A stretch of DNA of 64,000 nt from Crossaster papposus (lineage: Eukaryota > Echinodermata > Asteroidea > Velatida > Solasteridae): assembly GCA_037893245.1 (NCBI GenBank), contig JBAIAA010000441.1:2232001-2296000 (forward strand), written 5' to 3'. How positions within the stretch are numbered: the first letter of the stretch is position 1; each line of letters starts with the position of its first letter. Positions 34,001 through 48,000 of this stretch are shown here, piece after piece. A model generated the notes under the pieces. It did no database searches, had not been told where the DNA came from, and saw only the letters and a list, made by a program, of their open reading frames with translations. A program made the translations under genes and the position numbers.

Positions 34001-37000
34001 AAGGTTTACCCCTTACAAATCAATTTTGGGGAGATTTGAGACATTTTGGGAACAAATCATATGTTGACCTAATTTGCATAACAATGCAAGGCTAACCCCT
34101 TACAAATCAATTTTGGAGAGATTTGAGACATTTTGAGAACAAATCATATTTGACCTAATTTGCATAACAATGCAAGGCTAACCCCTTACAAATCAATTTT
34201 GGAGAGATTTGAGACATTTTGGGAACAAATCATATGTTGACCTAATTTGCATAACAATGCAAGGCTAACCCCTTACAAATCAATTGGAGAGATTTGAGAC
34301 ATTTTGGGAACAAATCATATTTTGACCTAATTTGCATAACAATTCAAGGCTAACCCCTTACAAATCAATTTTGGGGAGATTTGAGACATTTTGGGAACAA
34401 ATCATATTTTGACCTAATTTGCATAATAATTCAAGGCTAACCCCTTACAGATCAATTTTGGGGAGATTTGAGACATTTTGGAAACAAATCATATGATGAC
34501 CTAATTTGCATTACAATGCAATGCTAACCCCTTACAGATCAATTTTGGGGAGATTTGAGACATTTTGGGAACAAATCATATTTTGACCTAATTTGCATAA
34601 CAATTCAAGGCTAACCCCTTACAAATCAATTTTGGGGAGATTTGAGACATTTTGGGAACAAATCATATTTGACCTAATTTGCATAACAATGCAAGGCTTA
34701 CCCCTTACAAATCAATTTTGGGGAGATTTGAGACATTTTGGGAACAAATTATATTTTGACCTAATTTGCATTACAATGCAAGGCTTACCCCTTACAGATC
34801 AATTTTGGGGAGATTTGAGACATTTTGGAAACAAATCATATTTGACCTAATTTGCATAACAATGCAAGGCTAACCCCTTACAAATCAATTTTAGGGAGAT
34901 TTGAGACATTTTGGGAACAAATCATATTTTGACCTAATTTGCATAACAATTCAAGGCTAACCCCTTACAGATCAATTTTGGGGAGATTTGAGACATTTTG
35001 GGAACAAATCATATTTGACCTAATTTGCATAACAATGCAAGGCTTACCCCTTACAAATCAATTTTGGGGAGATTTGAGACATTTTGGGAACAAATTATAT
35101 TTTGACCTAATTTGCATTACAATGCAAGGCTTACCCCTTACAGATCAATTTTGGGGAGATTTGAGACATTTTGGAAACAAATCATATTTGACCTAATTTG
35201 CATAACAATGCAAGGCTAACCCCTTACAAATCAATTTTAGGGAGATTTGAGACATTTTGGGAACAAATCATATTTTGACCTAATTTGCATAACAATTCAA
35301 GGCTAACCCCTTACAGATCAATTTTGGGGAGATTTGAGACATTTTGGAAACAAATCATATTATGACCTAATTTGCATTACAATGCAATGCTAACCCCTTA
35401 CAGATCAATTTTGGGGAGATTTGAGACATTTTGGGAACAAATCATATTTTGACTTAATTTGCATAACAATTCAAGGCTAACCCCTTACAAATCAATTTTG
35501 GGGAGATTTGAGACATTTTGGGAACAAATCATATTTGACCTAATTTGCATAACAATGCAAGGCTAACCCCTTACAGATCGATTTTAGGGATATTTGAGAC
35601 ATTTTGGAAACAAATCATATTATGACCTAATTTGCATTACAATGCAAGGCTTACCCCTTACAAATCAATTTTGGGGAGATTTGAGACATTTTGGGAACAA
35701 ATCATATTTGACCTAATTTGCATAACAATGCAAGGCTAACCCCTTACAAATCAATTTTGGGGAGATTTGAGACATTTTTGGGAACCAATCATATTTTGAC
35801 CTAATTTGCATTACAATGCAAGGCTAACCCCTTACAGATCAATTTTGGGGAGATTTGAGACATTTTGGGAACAAATCATATGTTGACCTAATTTGCATAA
35901 CAATGCAAGGCTAACCCCTTACAAATCAATTTTGGGGAGATTTGAGACATTTTTGGGAACCAATCATATTTTGACCTAATTTGCATTACAATGCAAGGCT
36001 AACCCCTTACAGATCAATTTTGGGGTGATATGAGACATTTTGGGAACAAATCATATTTTGACCTAATTTGCATAACAATGCAAGGCTAACCCCTTACAAA
36101 TCAATTTTGGGGAGATTTGAGACATTTTGGGAACAAATCATATTTGACCTAATTTGCATAACAATGCAAGGTTTACCCCTTACAAATCAATTTTGGGGAG
36201 ATTTGAGACATTTTGGGAACAAATCATATGTTGACCTAATTTGCATAACAATGCAAGGCTAACCCCTTACAAATCAATTTTGGAGAGATTTGAGACATTT
36301 TGAGAACAAATCATATTTGACCTAATTTGCATAACAATGCAAGGCTAACCCCTTACAAATCAATTTTGGAGAGATTTGAGACATTTTGGGAACAAATCAT
36401 ATGTTGACCTAATTTGCATAACAATGCAAGGCTAACCCCTTACAAATCAATTGGAGAGATTTGAGACATTTTGGGAACAAATCATATTTTGACCTAATTT
36501 GCATAACAATTCAAGGCTAACCCCTTACAAATCAATTTTGGGGAGATTTGAGACATTTTGGGAACAAATCATATTTTGACCTAATTTGCATAATAATTCA
36601 AGGCTAACCCCTTACAGATCAATTTTGGGGAGATTTGAGACATTTTGGAAACAAATCATATGATGACCTAATTTGCATTACAATGCAATGCTAACCCCTT
36701 ACAGATCAATTTTGGGGAGATTTGAGACATTTTGGGAACAAATCATATTTTGACCTAATTTGCATAACAATTCAAGGCTAACCCCTTACAAATCAATTTT
36801 GGGGAGATTTGAGACATTTTGGGAACAAATCATATTTGACCTAATTTGCATAACAATGCAAGGCTTACCCCTTACAAATCAATTTTGGGGAGATTTGAGA
36901 CATTTTGGGAACAAATTATATTTTGACCTAATTTGCATTACAATGCAAGGCTTACCCCTTACAGATCAATTTTGGGGAGATTTGAGACATTTTGGAAACA

Positions 37001-40000
37001 AATCATATTTGACCTAATTTGCATAACAATGCAAGGCTAACCCCTTACAAATCAATTTTAGGGAGATTTGAGACATTTTGGGAACAAATCATATTTTGAC
37101 CTAATTTGCATAACAATTCAAGGCTAACCCCTTACAGATCAATTTTGGGGAGATTTGAGACATTTTGGAAACAAATCATATTATGACCTAATTTGCATTA
37201 CAATGCAATGCTAACCCCTTACAGATCAATTTTGGGGAGATTTGAGACATTTTGGGAACAAATCATATTTTGACTTAATTTGCATAACAATTCAAGGCTA
37301 ACCCCTTACAAATCAATTTTGGGGAGATTTGAGACATTTTGGGAACAAATCATATTTGACCTAATTTGCATAACAATGCAAGGCTAACCCCTTACAGATC
37401 GATTTTAGGGAGATTTGAGACATTTTGGAAACAAATCATATTATGACCTAATTTGCATTACAATGCAAGGCTTACCCCTTACAAATCAATTTTGGGGAGA
37501 TTTGAGACATTTTGGGAACAAATCATATTTGACCTAATTTGCATAACAATGCAAGGCTAACCCCTTACAAATCAATTTTAGGGAGATTTGAGACATTTTG
37601 GGAACAAATCATATTTTGACCTAATTTGCATAACAATTCAAGGCTAACCCCTTACAGATCAATTTTGGGGAGATTTGAGACATTTTGGAAACAAATCATA
37701 TGATGACCTAATTTGCATTACAATGCAATGCTAACCCCTTACAGATCAATTTTGGGGAGATTTGAGACATTTTGGGAACAAATCATATTTTGACCTAATT
37801 TGCATAACAATTCAAGGCTAACCCCTTACAAATCAATTTTGGGGAGATTTGAGACATTTTGGGAACAAATCATATTTTGACCTAATTTGCATAACAATGC
37901 AAGGCTAACCCCTTACAAATCAATTTTGGGGAGATTTGAGACATTTTTGGGAACCAATCATATTTTGACCTAATTTGCATTACAATGCAAGGCTAACCCC
38001 TTACAGATCAATTTTGGGGAGATTTGAGACATTTTGGGAACAAATCATATGTTGACCTAATTTGCATAACAATGCAAGGCTAACCCCTTACAAATCAATT
38101 TTGGGGAGATTTGAGACATTTTTGGGAACCAATCATATTTTGACCTAATTTGCATTACAATGCAAGGCTAACCCCTTACAGATCAATTTTGGGGAGATAT
38201 GAGACATTTTGGGAACAAATCATATTTTGACCTAATTTGCATAACAATGCAAGGTTTACCCCTTACAAATCAATTTTGGGGAGATTTGAGACATTTTGGG
38301 AACAAATCATATTTTGACCTAATTTGCATAACAATTCAAGGCTAACCCCTTACAAATCAATTTTAGGGAGATTTGAGACATTTTGGAAACAAATCATATG
38401 ATGACCTAATTTGCATTACAATGCAATGCTAACCCCTTACAGATCAATTTTGGGGAGATTTGAGACATTTTGGGAACAAATCATATTTTGACCTAATTTG
38501 CATAACAATTCAAGGCTAACCCCTTACAAATCAATTTTGGGGAGATTTGAGACATTTTGGGAACAAATCATATTTGACCTAATTTGCATAACAATGCAAG
38601 GCTTACCCCTTACAAATCAATTTTGGGGAGATTTGAGACATTTTGGGAACAAATTATATTTTGACCTAATTTGCATTACAATGCAAGGCTTACCCCTTAC
38701 AGATCAATTTTGGGGAGATTTGAGACATTTTGGAAACAAATCATATTTGACCTAATTTGCATAACAATGCAAGGCTAACCCCTTACAAATCAATTTTAGG
38801 GAGATTTGAGACATTTTGGGAACAAATCATATTTTGACCTAATTTGCATAACAATTCAAGGCTAACCCCTTACAGATCAATTTTGGGGAGATTTGAGACA
38901 TTTTGGAAACAAATCATATTATGACCTAATTTGCATTACAATGCAATGCTAACCCCTTACAGATCAATTTTGGGGAGATTTGAGACATTTTGGGAACAAA
39001 TCATATTTTGACTTAATTTGCATAACAATTCAAGGCTAACCCCTTACAAATCAATTTTGGGGAGATTTGAGACATTTTGGGAACAAATCATATTTGACCT
39101 AATTTGCATAACAATGCAAGGCTAACCCCTTACAGATCGATTTTAGGGATATTTGAGACATTTTGGAAACAAATCATATTATGACCTAATTTGCATTACA
39201 ATGCAAGGCTTACCCCTTACAAATCAATTTTGGGGAGATTTGAGACATTTTGGGAACAAATCATATTTGACCTAATTTGCATAACAATGCAAGGCTAACC
39301 CCTTACAAATCAATTTTGGGGAGATTTGAGACATTTTTGGGAACCAATCATATTTTGACCTAATTTGCATTACAATGCAAGGCTAACCCCTTACAGATCA
39401 ATTTTGGGGAGATTTGAGACATTTTGGGAACAAATCATATGTTGACCTAATTTGCATAACAATGCAAGGCTAACCCCTTACAAATCAATTTTGGGGAGAT
39501 TTGAGACATTTTTGGGAACCAATCATATTTTGACCTAATTTGCATTACAATGCAAGGCTAACCCCTTACAGATCAATTTTGGGGAGATATGAGACATTTT
39601 GGGAACAAATCATATTTTGACCTAATTTGCATAACAATGCAAGGCTAACCCCTTACAAATCAATTTTGGGGAGATTTGAGACATTTTGGGAACAAATCAT
39701 ATTTGACCTAATTTGCATAACAATGCAAGGTTTACCCCTTACAAATCAATTTTGGGGAGATTTGAGACATTTTGGGAACAAATCATATGTTGACCTAATT
39801 TGCATAACAATGCAAGGCTAACCCCTTACAAATCAATTTTGGAGAGATTTGAGACATTTTGAGAACAAATCATATTTGACCTAATTTGCATAACAATGCA
39901 AGGCTAACCCCTTACAAATCAATTTTGGAGAGATTTGAGACATTTTGGGAACAAATCATATGTTGACCTAATTTGCATAACAATGCAAGGCTAACCCCTT

Positions 40001-41787
40001 ACAAATCAATTGGAGAGATTTGAGACATTTTGGGAACAAATCATATTTTGACCTAATTTGCATAACAATTCAAGGCTAACCCCTTACAAATCAATTTTGG
40101 GGAGATTTGAGACATTTTGGGAACAAATCATATTTTGACCTAATTTGCATAATAATTCAAGGCTAACCCCTTACAAATCAATTTTGGGGAGATTTGAGAC
40201 ATTTTGGGAACAAATCATATTTGACCTATTTGGAATAACAATGCAACGCTAACCCCTTACAGATCAATTTTGGGGAGATATGAGACATTTTGGGAACAAA
40301 TCATATTTTGACCTAATTTGCATTACAATGCAAGGCTAACCCCTTACAAATCAATTTTGTGGAGATTTGAGACATTTTGGGAACAAATCATATTTTGACC
40401 TAATTTGCATTACAATGCAAGGCTAACCCCTTACAAATCAATTTTGGAGAGATTTGAGACATTTTGGGAACAAATCATATGTTGACCTAATTTGCATAAC
40501 AATTCAAGGCTAACCCCTTACAGATCAATTTTGGGGAGATATGAGACATTTTGGGAACAAATCATATTTTGACCTAATTTGCATAACAATGCAAGGCTAA
40601 CCCCTTACAAATCAATTTTGGGGAGATTTGAGACATTTTGGGAACAAATCATATTTGACCTAATTTGCATAACAATGCAAGGTTTACCCCTTACAAATCA
40701 ATTTTGGGGAGATTTGAGACATTTTGGGAACAAATCATATGTTGACCTAATTTGCATAACAATGCAAGGCTAACCCCTTACAAATCAATTTTGGAGAGAT
40801 TTGAGACATTTTGAGAACAAATCATATTTGACCTAATTTGCATAACAATGCAAGGCTAACCCCTTACAAATCAATTTTGGAGAGATTTGAGACATTTTGG
40901 GAACAAATCATATGTTGACCTAATTTGCATAACAATGCAAGGCTAACCCCTTACAAATCAATTGGAGAGATTTGAGACATTTTGGGAACAAATCATATTT
41001 TGACCTAATTTGCATAACAATTCAAGGCTAACCCCTTACAAATCAATTTTGGGGAGATTTGAGACATTTTGGGAACAAATCATATTTTGACCTAATTTGC
41101 ATAATAATTCAAGGCTAACCCCTTACAAATCAATTTTGGGGAGATTTGAGACATTTTGGGAACAAATCATATTTGACCTATTTGGAATAACAATGCAACG
41201 CTAACCCCTTACAGATCAATTTTGGGGAGATATGAGACATTTTGGGAACAAATCATATTTTGACCTAATTTGCATTACAATGCAAGGCTAACCCCTTACA
41301 AATCAATTTTGTGGAGATTTGAGACATTTTGGGAACAAATCATATTTTGACCTAATTTGCATTACAATGCAAGGCTAACCCCTTACAAATCAATTTTGGA
41401 GAGATTTGAGACATTTTGGGAACAAATCATATGTTGACCTAATTTGCATAACAATTCAAGGCTAACCCCATGCAAATAAATTTTGGGGAGAATTGAGACA
41501 TTTTGGGAACAAATCATATTTGACCTAATTTGCATAACAATGCAAGTCTAACCCCTTACAAATCAATTTTGGGGAGATTTGAGACATTTTGGGAACAAAT
41601 CAGATTTTGACCTAATTTGCATAACAATGCACGGCTAACCTTACAAATCAATTTTGTGGAGATTTGAGACATTTTGGGAACAAATCATGATTTGACCTAA
41701 TTTGCATAACAATGCAAATCAATTTTGGGGAGGATTTGAGGCATTTTGGAATAGATCATATTTTGACCTAATTTTCATTAAAAACTA
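25100..41787. repeat. 87-bp satellite array, ~190 monomers
   Basis: Monomers of 86-87 bp repeat head to tail, e.g. CTAATTTGCATAACAATGCA, AGGCTAACCCCTTACAAATC, AATTTTGGGGAGATTTGAGA, CATTTTGGGAACAAATCATA. Left monomers (25.1-29.5 kb) often read TTTGCCTAAC; right ones mostly TTTGCATAAC, TTTGCATTAC or CAATTCAAGG. Longer blocks recur at offsets of 691, 952-956, 1476, 1735-1738, 1910, 2167 and 3559 bp, all near whole numbers of monomers. The repeated 64-85-aa ORFs are three-monomer reading frames with no start or codon logic, so they are not genes. Edges are degraded (41640-41787). Confidence 0.97.
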
Positions 41788-42065
41788 TTACCATTCATGG
41801 ATATTCATCATAACTTATGTAAATAGACATTTCTACGACCACATTTGTTTTAAATTTAGCTAAAAATGTATTAACAAGTGATCCACGATCGATGCCTCTA
41901 TCTCGGGCACTCCGTGTCAAATCAACATGATTTGTCATCTGATCCTCAGATTAAATGTAGGGGTTATAATTGACCAATACGAGAATCACCAAAAACTGAT
42001 TGAACACAACAAAATTGGGTGTAATTTGGCTTGTTTTTGAGATACAGGTCACTAACTTTGAATTA

Positions 42066-42447
42066 ATTCGGGCGATTCACAATGCAGTGCGCCACCAAGC
42101 GTTTGACTCAAAAGAGCCACTTTTAAACTTTACGGTCGACTTCTTCCGTACATCATACTGTAGTGAAATATCTATTCTTCATTGTTCACGCGAGGTACAA
42201 CACAAACATAAATGTATTCGGAAGCGTCGTTGGTTAAAACATTGTTATTTGCAGAAAAAAAATGGAACTTTAATCGTGCGCGTCCAAAAAGACGTAAAAT
42301 CTGATGAGTTCATGCAAAATGAATACCGTTTATGCAAAATGAATACCGTTTTTCAAACTATTGCTGACTTTTTCCCATGATGCACTGCGGGTATAGCAGG
42401 ATTTGCGCCTCCAACGGCAGCTTCTATGTATTGTGAATCGCTCGAAT
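42066..42447. mobile_element. Inverted-repeat element (~380 bp) with a 126-aa frame
   Basis: Left AATTCGGGCGATTCACAATG, right ATTGTGAATCGCTCGAATT, an imperfect inverted pair. An open frame of 126 codons (42000-42380) overlaps it; the product is not recognised and is probably chance. Confidence 0.55.
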
Positions 42448-42676
42448 TATTTTACTTCATTAGCAGGTTAAAAGGCCTATAAATTGTATTGCAAGTTTTA
42501 GAAAAATAAATACATTTGCGCAGGTTAAATGATTATTGAATATTTGACATAAAATTTAATCATATTTGATGGCAATTTTGAAACAAAAATTGTTAGATCA
42601 AAATTTGGCAGAATTAATATCATTTATTTTATTTTTCTAAGGAATGTTATAAACCACTTATTAAAACGCAGAACTG

Positions 42677-42918
42677 TTAACCAGTTCGCGCCGGGATTAT
42701 TTTTACATCGCCGAGCCGACGGGCGGGATTATTTTTAACGAAACTCGATCCGAAGCGTGTTCAGGCCGATAGTGCTGGGTAGCACACCCACGCATTTCCG
42801 GCCTTGCGCGCTGCTGACATACATTTCCGAACTTGAACTTGGCGTATTTATTCGTCATCCGTTTTGAATTTGGGGAAATTTTTGCGTTTATATTCGTCAT
42901 CCGGCGCGAACTGGTTAA
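42677..42918 (-). mobile_element. MITE family A, full copy
   Basis: TTAACCAGTTCGCGCCGGGA at the left and CCGGCGCGAACTGGTTAA at the right. The 161-aa minus-strand frame crossing it is not a gene. Confidence 0.88.
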
Positions 42919-42959
42919 GACACTAAGACACCAGAGTATGTCAATAATATATTGCTTCT

Positions 42960-43308
42960 TCTTCAAGATACAGCATTGGCAGATATTTAAAAAAATTACG
43001 ACCGATTTATTAAGAAATATCTTACTTATTTGAAAGTAAATAATGATTGTAGGCATCCAGCAAAATGATTGCGATAGATATCCTGTAATTGTTCTGAAAA
43101 ATTGATTTTGTTTAAAACAATAAATCACGATCGCCACTGCCTGACGCCAGTTAAAATCGAACGCCGTTTTTCTGGGTTTTTTTAGCATCCATTATTGTAA
43201 AACTTCGAACACTTCAGCTAAACGATATATTTACTAAAAAATATCACCTCCCAAATCCACCCATTTATAATAATTCAAGCAATTACCAATGGTGTATCCT
43301 ACCTTTAA
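42960..43308. mobile_element. MITE family B copy (left end decayed)
   Basis: Right end CCAATGGTGTATCCTACCTTTAA; interior GTAAATAATGATTGTAGGCA. Confidence 0.75.
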
Positions 43309-43551
43309 CTTGTTTTAAAAAAAACCACCAGTATTTGTGCGTCAAATTTCAACCCGATCACCACAGGTGTAAAGTTTCAAAATGAACAATAGGGTTTGTG
43401 TGTACACTTTTAAAAATAAATTACAACTTTAAGAGTTACAACATGTGCTTTACCGTATCTTGTTAGGAATAAAATGTAATCCGCTCCAGAAAAGGGGAAT
43501 TTAAAGTGGCATTGTACTTATATGTATAAAAGGGTGAAAATCTTCGTCAAC

Positions 43552-43745
43552 ATTATATTTTCTTAATTTATTTTCTTCTTAAATTACATCTTTAATATCT
43601 TAAGTTTCGGGTTTAAAGGTAGTATACACCATTTGCAGATATCAAAATTATATTTTCTTAATTGATTTTCTTCTTAAATTACATCTTTAATATCTTAAGT
43701 TTCGGGTTTAAAGGTAGTATACACCATTTGCAGATATCGAAAATA
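43552..43745. repeat. ~96-bp tandem duplication across a MITE end
   Basis: ATTATATTTTCTTAATT...GGTAGTATACACCATTTG occurs twice, offset ~96 bp, so the family-B left end at 43613 is duplicated. Confidence 0.85.
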
Positions 43746-44029
43746 TTTACTACCGAATTATTAAGAAATATCTTACTCAATTGAAAGTAAATAATGATTC
43801 TGGGCATTCAGCAAAAGGATTGCGCTAGATATTCTGTAATTATTCCCCAAAATAGAATTTTATAAAGAAAAATTCGCGATCGCCGTGCTCTTTTCGTGCT
43901 TTTCTCGGCATCCATGATTGTAAAACTTCGGAAAAGTCAGTTAAACGATATTTACTATGAAATACAACCCCCCAAATCTACCCATTCATGATAATTCAAG
44001 CAATTACCAATGGTGTATGCTACCTTTAA
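43613..44029. mobile_element. MITE family B copy
   Basis: Left TTAAAGGTAGTATACACCAT, right ATGGTGTATGCTACCTTTAA. Confidence 0.83.
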
Positions 44030-44151
44030 TCATCCAAAAGGTTCATTGCGATAAAAAAACCTTTTGCGAACGGAAGGGGCTATGGCGCTCTACTATGTAC
44101 CAAACGAAAGATTTTGTCCTGGACTTTCTAACCATGTATTTGACTTTATTT

Positions 44152-44190
44152 TTGTGACATAATATACCCTTTTCCAGAGCGGGTCACAAA
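44152..44190. mobile_element. MITE family D end fragment
   Basis: TGACATAATATACCC...AGAGCGGGTCAC only. Confidence 0.5.
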
Positions 44191-44315
44191 ATGTCTTTTT
44201 GTTGTTTACTTGCTAAAAATGAACACATGCTCAATTTCATCCCAATAATTGTGTCATCCTATAGGCTTTTTATACATTTTTTATGACTCGCTACACAAGT
44301 TAAACTGTGCTGTCA

Positions 44316-44984
44316 TACCCCCGTCACACCGGAGGCGCTGTGCCACTCTGTTTTTTTTGTCAAAACCGATATCACCGTAGTGACACCGCCAGTACTTTTT
44401 AATAGTTTTCCCCTACCCGTTTTCCCCTACTGAGGAACCAGGGCGGAATCACGGCGGAACCACGGCGGTGTCACTGCGGACATGGCGATCCCATTGAGTT
44501 ACCACTGCGGTTTGATGGCGGTGCCAAGGCGATCATTGGAGGGAGGACTGCGGTGTTGGCGGTGGTAGCACCGCCATAAATGCAGTAGAACCGCCACGGG
44601 ATCGCCGTAGGGTCGCCATTCTACTTTTTTGGCAATTGCACGGCGGTTGTACTGCGGAGGCACGGCGGTGATGGAGGTGCTACTGTGGTCCTTGTACGGT
44701 GCTACTGCGGTCCTTGTACGGTGCCACAACGGTCATGGCGGTGCCGCGGCGATCCCACTACAGATTGGCCCAACCCGCAGTGGCACTGCGGATGTTTTGA
44801 ATATGTTCAAAGTTTCCGCCAGGCCAGCGCGAAGGTCCGCGGTTTTGACATTTTTCCGCGGTGATACGGCGATCAATGGCGGAACCACTGCGGAACCACG
44901 GTGATCATGGCGGTGCCACTGCGGTGTATGCCGTACAAGCACCGCAGTGGCACCGCACATCGTCCTCCGGTGTGACGGGGGTAT
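44316..44984. mobile_element. GC-rich foldback element (~670 bp)
   Basis: 21-bp perfect ends beginning ATACCCCCGTCACACCGG. The interior is dense in CCACGGCGGT / ACTGCGGT / GGCACCGCC words in both orientations, so each half can fold back on itself. GC content is well above the neighbourhood. No ORF of note. Confidence 0.82.
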
Positions 44985-45047
44985 TAGCCCCTTAACTATT
45001 TCAGCATAAACAAGATCATAAACCTCTAATTAATTATTACGTCTCTT

Positions 45048-48000
45048 TCAACTGGGTACTACAATGTACGGTTGGTGAGGGACCATCTTGGATTGCTCAG
45101 AGCAGACGTAGATCCATTTGGGACGGACAAACGACAGCCCTGGCTGGTCCGACAAAGCCTGTAGGAGACAATAATAAAATACATTGAAATCCACATTCAA
45201 ACACACAAAGCTTTACCTTAACATACGTACTGTGGACATTCCTTTGTCTTCGTGTAGTTAAAAAACGTTGACTAAATACTCGTTTTTCTCGCTTCCCCAA
45301 AACAAATTTACCCTCAAATTTTGATTCTGGGCCTCTCAGCTGTTCCTTCTATCTTTTCTATATATAACCCTAACCTGTTTTTCCTCTAGCGCTCTTTTTT
45401 GGAAACTGAAAAACGGATTGTGGACGTGGGCAAGTCCACAAACCGTAACCTCTTCCCGCATCGTGTGGACCTATATTGTTCGGAGGTCCACAGTGCGTAT
45501 GCAAGACTAACTCAGTCATGTATAGACCGGCAATCGTGGACGGGGCATTGTCCGACCGTCTTACCTCTTTTGTTTGTACTCTAACGTTTTTGGATGATCG
45601 CCATAGGATTTGTACACGAGTTGAGATCGTGGACGTTGTGTCAATCGTGGACCCATTGTTTGCCTCCCAATTCTTTTGTCCGACGACAACGATTGCCGGT
45701 CAATACAAACCCACTTTAACCCTCATGTGTTCTGGGGTTAATTTCATAGAACTGCTAAGCACAAAAATGTGCTCAGCATAAAACAAATTCCTTAGCTCAA
45801 AAAAAGTTACAAATCAAATGTAACCTGCTCCAACGAAACCCGGACATGTTGAACATTTTTGTTTTTTAGATTTTGCTTTTTTCCCAATTTTCTAGGTTCT
45901 CATCTTTAAAACGATGTACCCCCACCCTATCTCCCCGGGGGGAAGGATTTAGTGATAAAACCCAGACAACCTAATTATGAGATAAACAGCTTTGAAGTTC
46001 AGAAAGGCATATCATTTCTATACACAATTGTTTTACCAAATCAAAAACAAAAAAACACTTATGGGTGATGGACTAGGTCAAAATTTGAGAAAGATTGTAG
46101 ATTAATAGTTCGTGATTCAGAAAAACCCAAAATGTTAAAATGGCACCCCGAAATGACTCCACGAGTGCATTGTAAGAAAACAAATTGTGCGACTTTGTCC
46201 GGGTTTCATTGGAGAAGATCACAATTGTTCAGGTAATGTATATTGTTTGTGACTGGTATTCAGCTGGATTTGCTCAACCTGAAAAGCACACAGTTTTGGC
46301 TGGTCACCATTTTTTTTTTTTTTTTATCAAGTAAAACTTTTTTGTGCTAAGCAATTTTGTCGTGCTTAGCAGCTCCATAAAATTGGCCCCTGTACTCGCA
46401 ACACTTGTGCTCCATTCTCAACTAAGGTCATGAAAGTACAGTTTACATATAACCATGTAACAAACACACAAACAGAGAGATTTCTAAAATTGGAGATAAA
46501 TAGACAACCTATCAACTTTTGAGGCAGACTTAAAGGGATCGTATACGTTTGGTAATTACTCCAACAAATTATTGGCAATAAAAACTTACTTGGTAAGAAG
46601 TACAGCAGCTTTGGATAGTATAATGCATTTTTAGAAACTTTTCACTTCGAAGTAATGCAGTTATGGAAAAAGATATCACTTTTTTTTAACCCCCAAAAAT
46701 TTGAATCTGAGAAGCGTTACTGCATGGACGTTTCTCAGACTGTTTATTCCAAATGCAGATTATTCTTCCTGCGTGGACATAACCGCTCCAGATTTTCGGC
46801 AATATCTCAAAATCGCTACCACCTTTTGAAATGAAATTTGTACAGGTTAGTTTTATGGTATATATCTATAACTATATAGGATTGAAACAAACAGTGGGTT
46901 CCAATTACCAAACGTATACGATCCCTTTAACAGTTTGTGTACCAAGGAGATACAAACACTAATAATGTACCTTGTCAAAGTTCTCATCCCACTGTGAGTT
47001 TGTTATTACGTAAGACACCTCATTAGACATGTAGTCTTCCACAGTTCTGGAAAGAAAACAAACAATTAAGAACTAGTTGCCCTAATATGATGGATTCCGA
47101 ATAAGGAAGTTATTCAACGTTACTGGATATCTCGAAAAACGTAGGATACTTACGAGGACCTAATTTGCATATTTAATTTACCTAATGGACTTTAATCTAA
47201 ACACTAACTACGCAAAATCGCGTAATTTAAGAGGTTTTCGATCATCTGATCTCACCCAAAATATGGGAATATGTAGAGGAGGACTTGGGCTTTTCAAATT
47301 ACGCAAAATCTTAAAATTGACCACCTCTTCATATTTGGATGGCCATATCTCCAAATCACATTGTGTACGACTTCACTCTCATTTTGTGGTGACAGGTCAC
47401 ATATAAGTTTCAGGTTGAGTTTTTTTGACAAATGTTGAACTTCTACATTGCTTTCATGGATTTTGATAAAACATTGATGCAGTGATGCTTGGGTGAGAAG
47501 ACACAATTCTCCATGGATTACTGAGGTCAAAAGTCATTAAAGGTCAGAAGTCATTAAAGGTCATTGTTCAAGTATGCTTCAAATGTTTCTTTGTCTACAG
47601 AATTTGCTAGATTTTAATGCAACTCCGATGAAGTGATTCTTGGGTGAAGATTCATCGAAAGTCTCGTTTGAAATAGGTCAAAGGTCATCTATAGGTCGTT
47701 TGAGGTCATTTAAAAATTCACAAAATGTGACTTTTTTTATTCAGTACACGTTTGAGGGCGTGCATACATGCAATGTTTTTCCGGAATTCAAAACACATCA
47801 CAAGCAAGGCCAAAAAATATCTGTCAGCGACTGGCTCGCAGCGAGGGAGGCCGGAAATATGTGACCCGCTCCATCGTAATCAGGAATAAGTCGCTGGGGC
47901 CGTTTAACGCAATCGGCCGTTGAAGTGAACGCATGGGTGAAAATCGTGACCAAGTCGTTTTTCTGAACATTGTATTTTTAGGAAGTGTAGTTATCACAGA

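Noticed and set aside
30776-40773. Recurring 64-85-aa frames starting MHNNSRLTPYKS
   Set aside because: Three-monomer reading frames of the 87-bp satellite, broken by 1-bp monomer-length changes; no splice or expression logic.
25100-41787. CRISPR array
   Set aside because: No unique spacers between repeats; contiguous monomers in a spliced eukaryotic genome.
42000-42380. 126-aa frame as a gene
   Set aside because: No recognisable family or splice context, and it overlaps an inverted-repeat element; length is possible by chance.
42703-43188. 161-aa minus-strand frame
   Set aside because: Translation of MITE families A and B; the same peptides recur in other copies.
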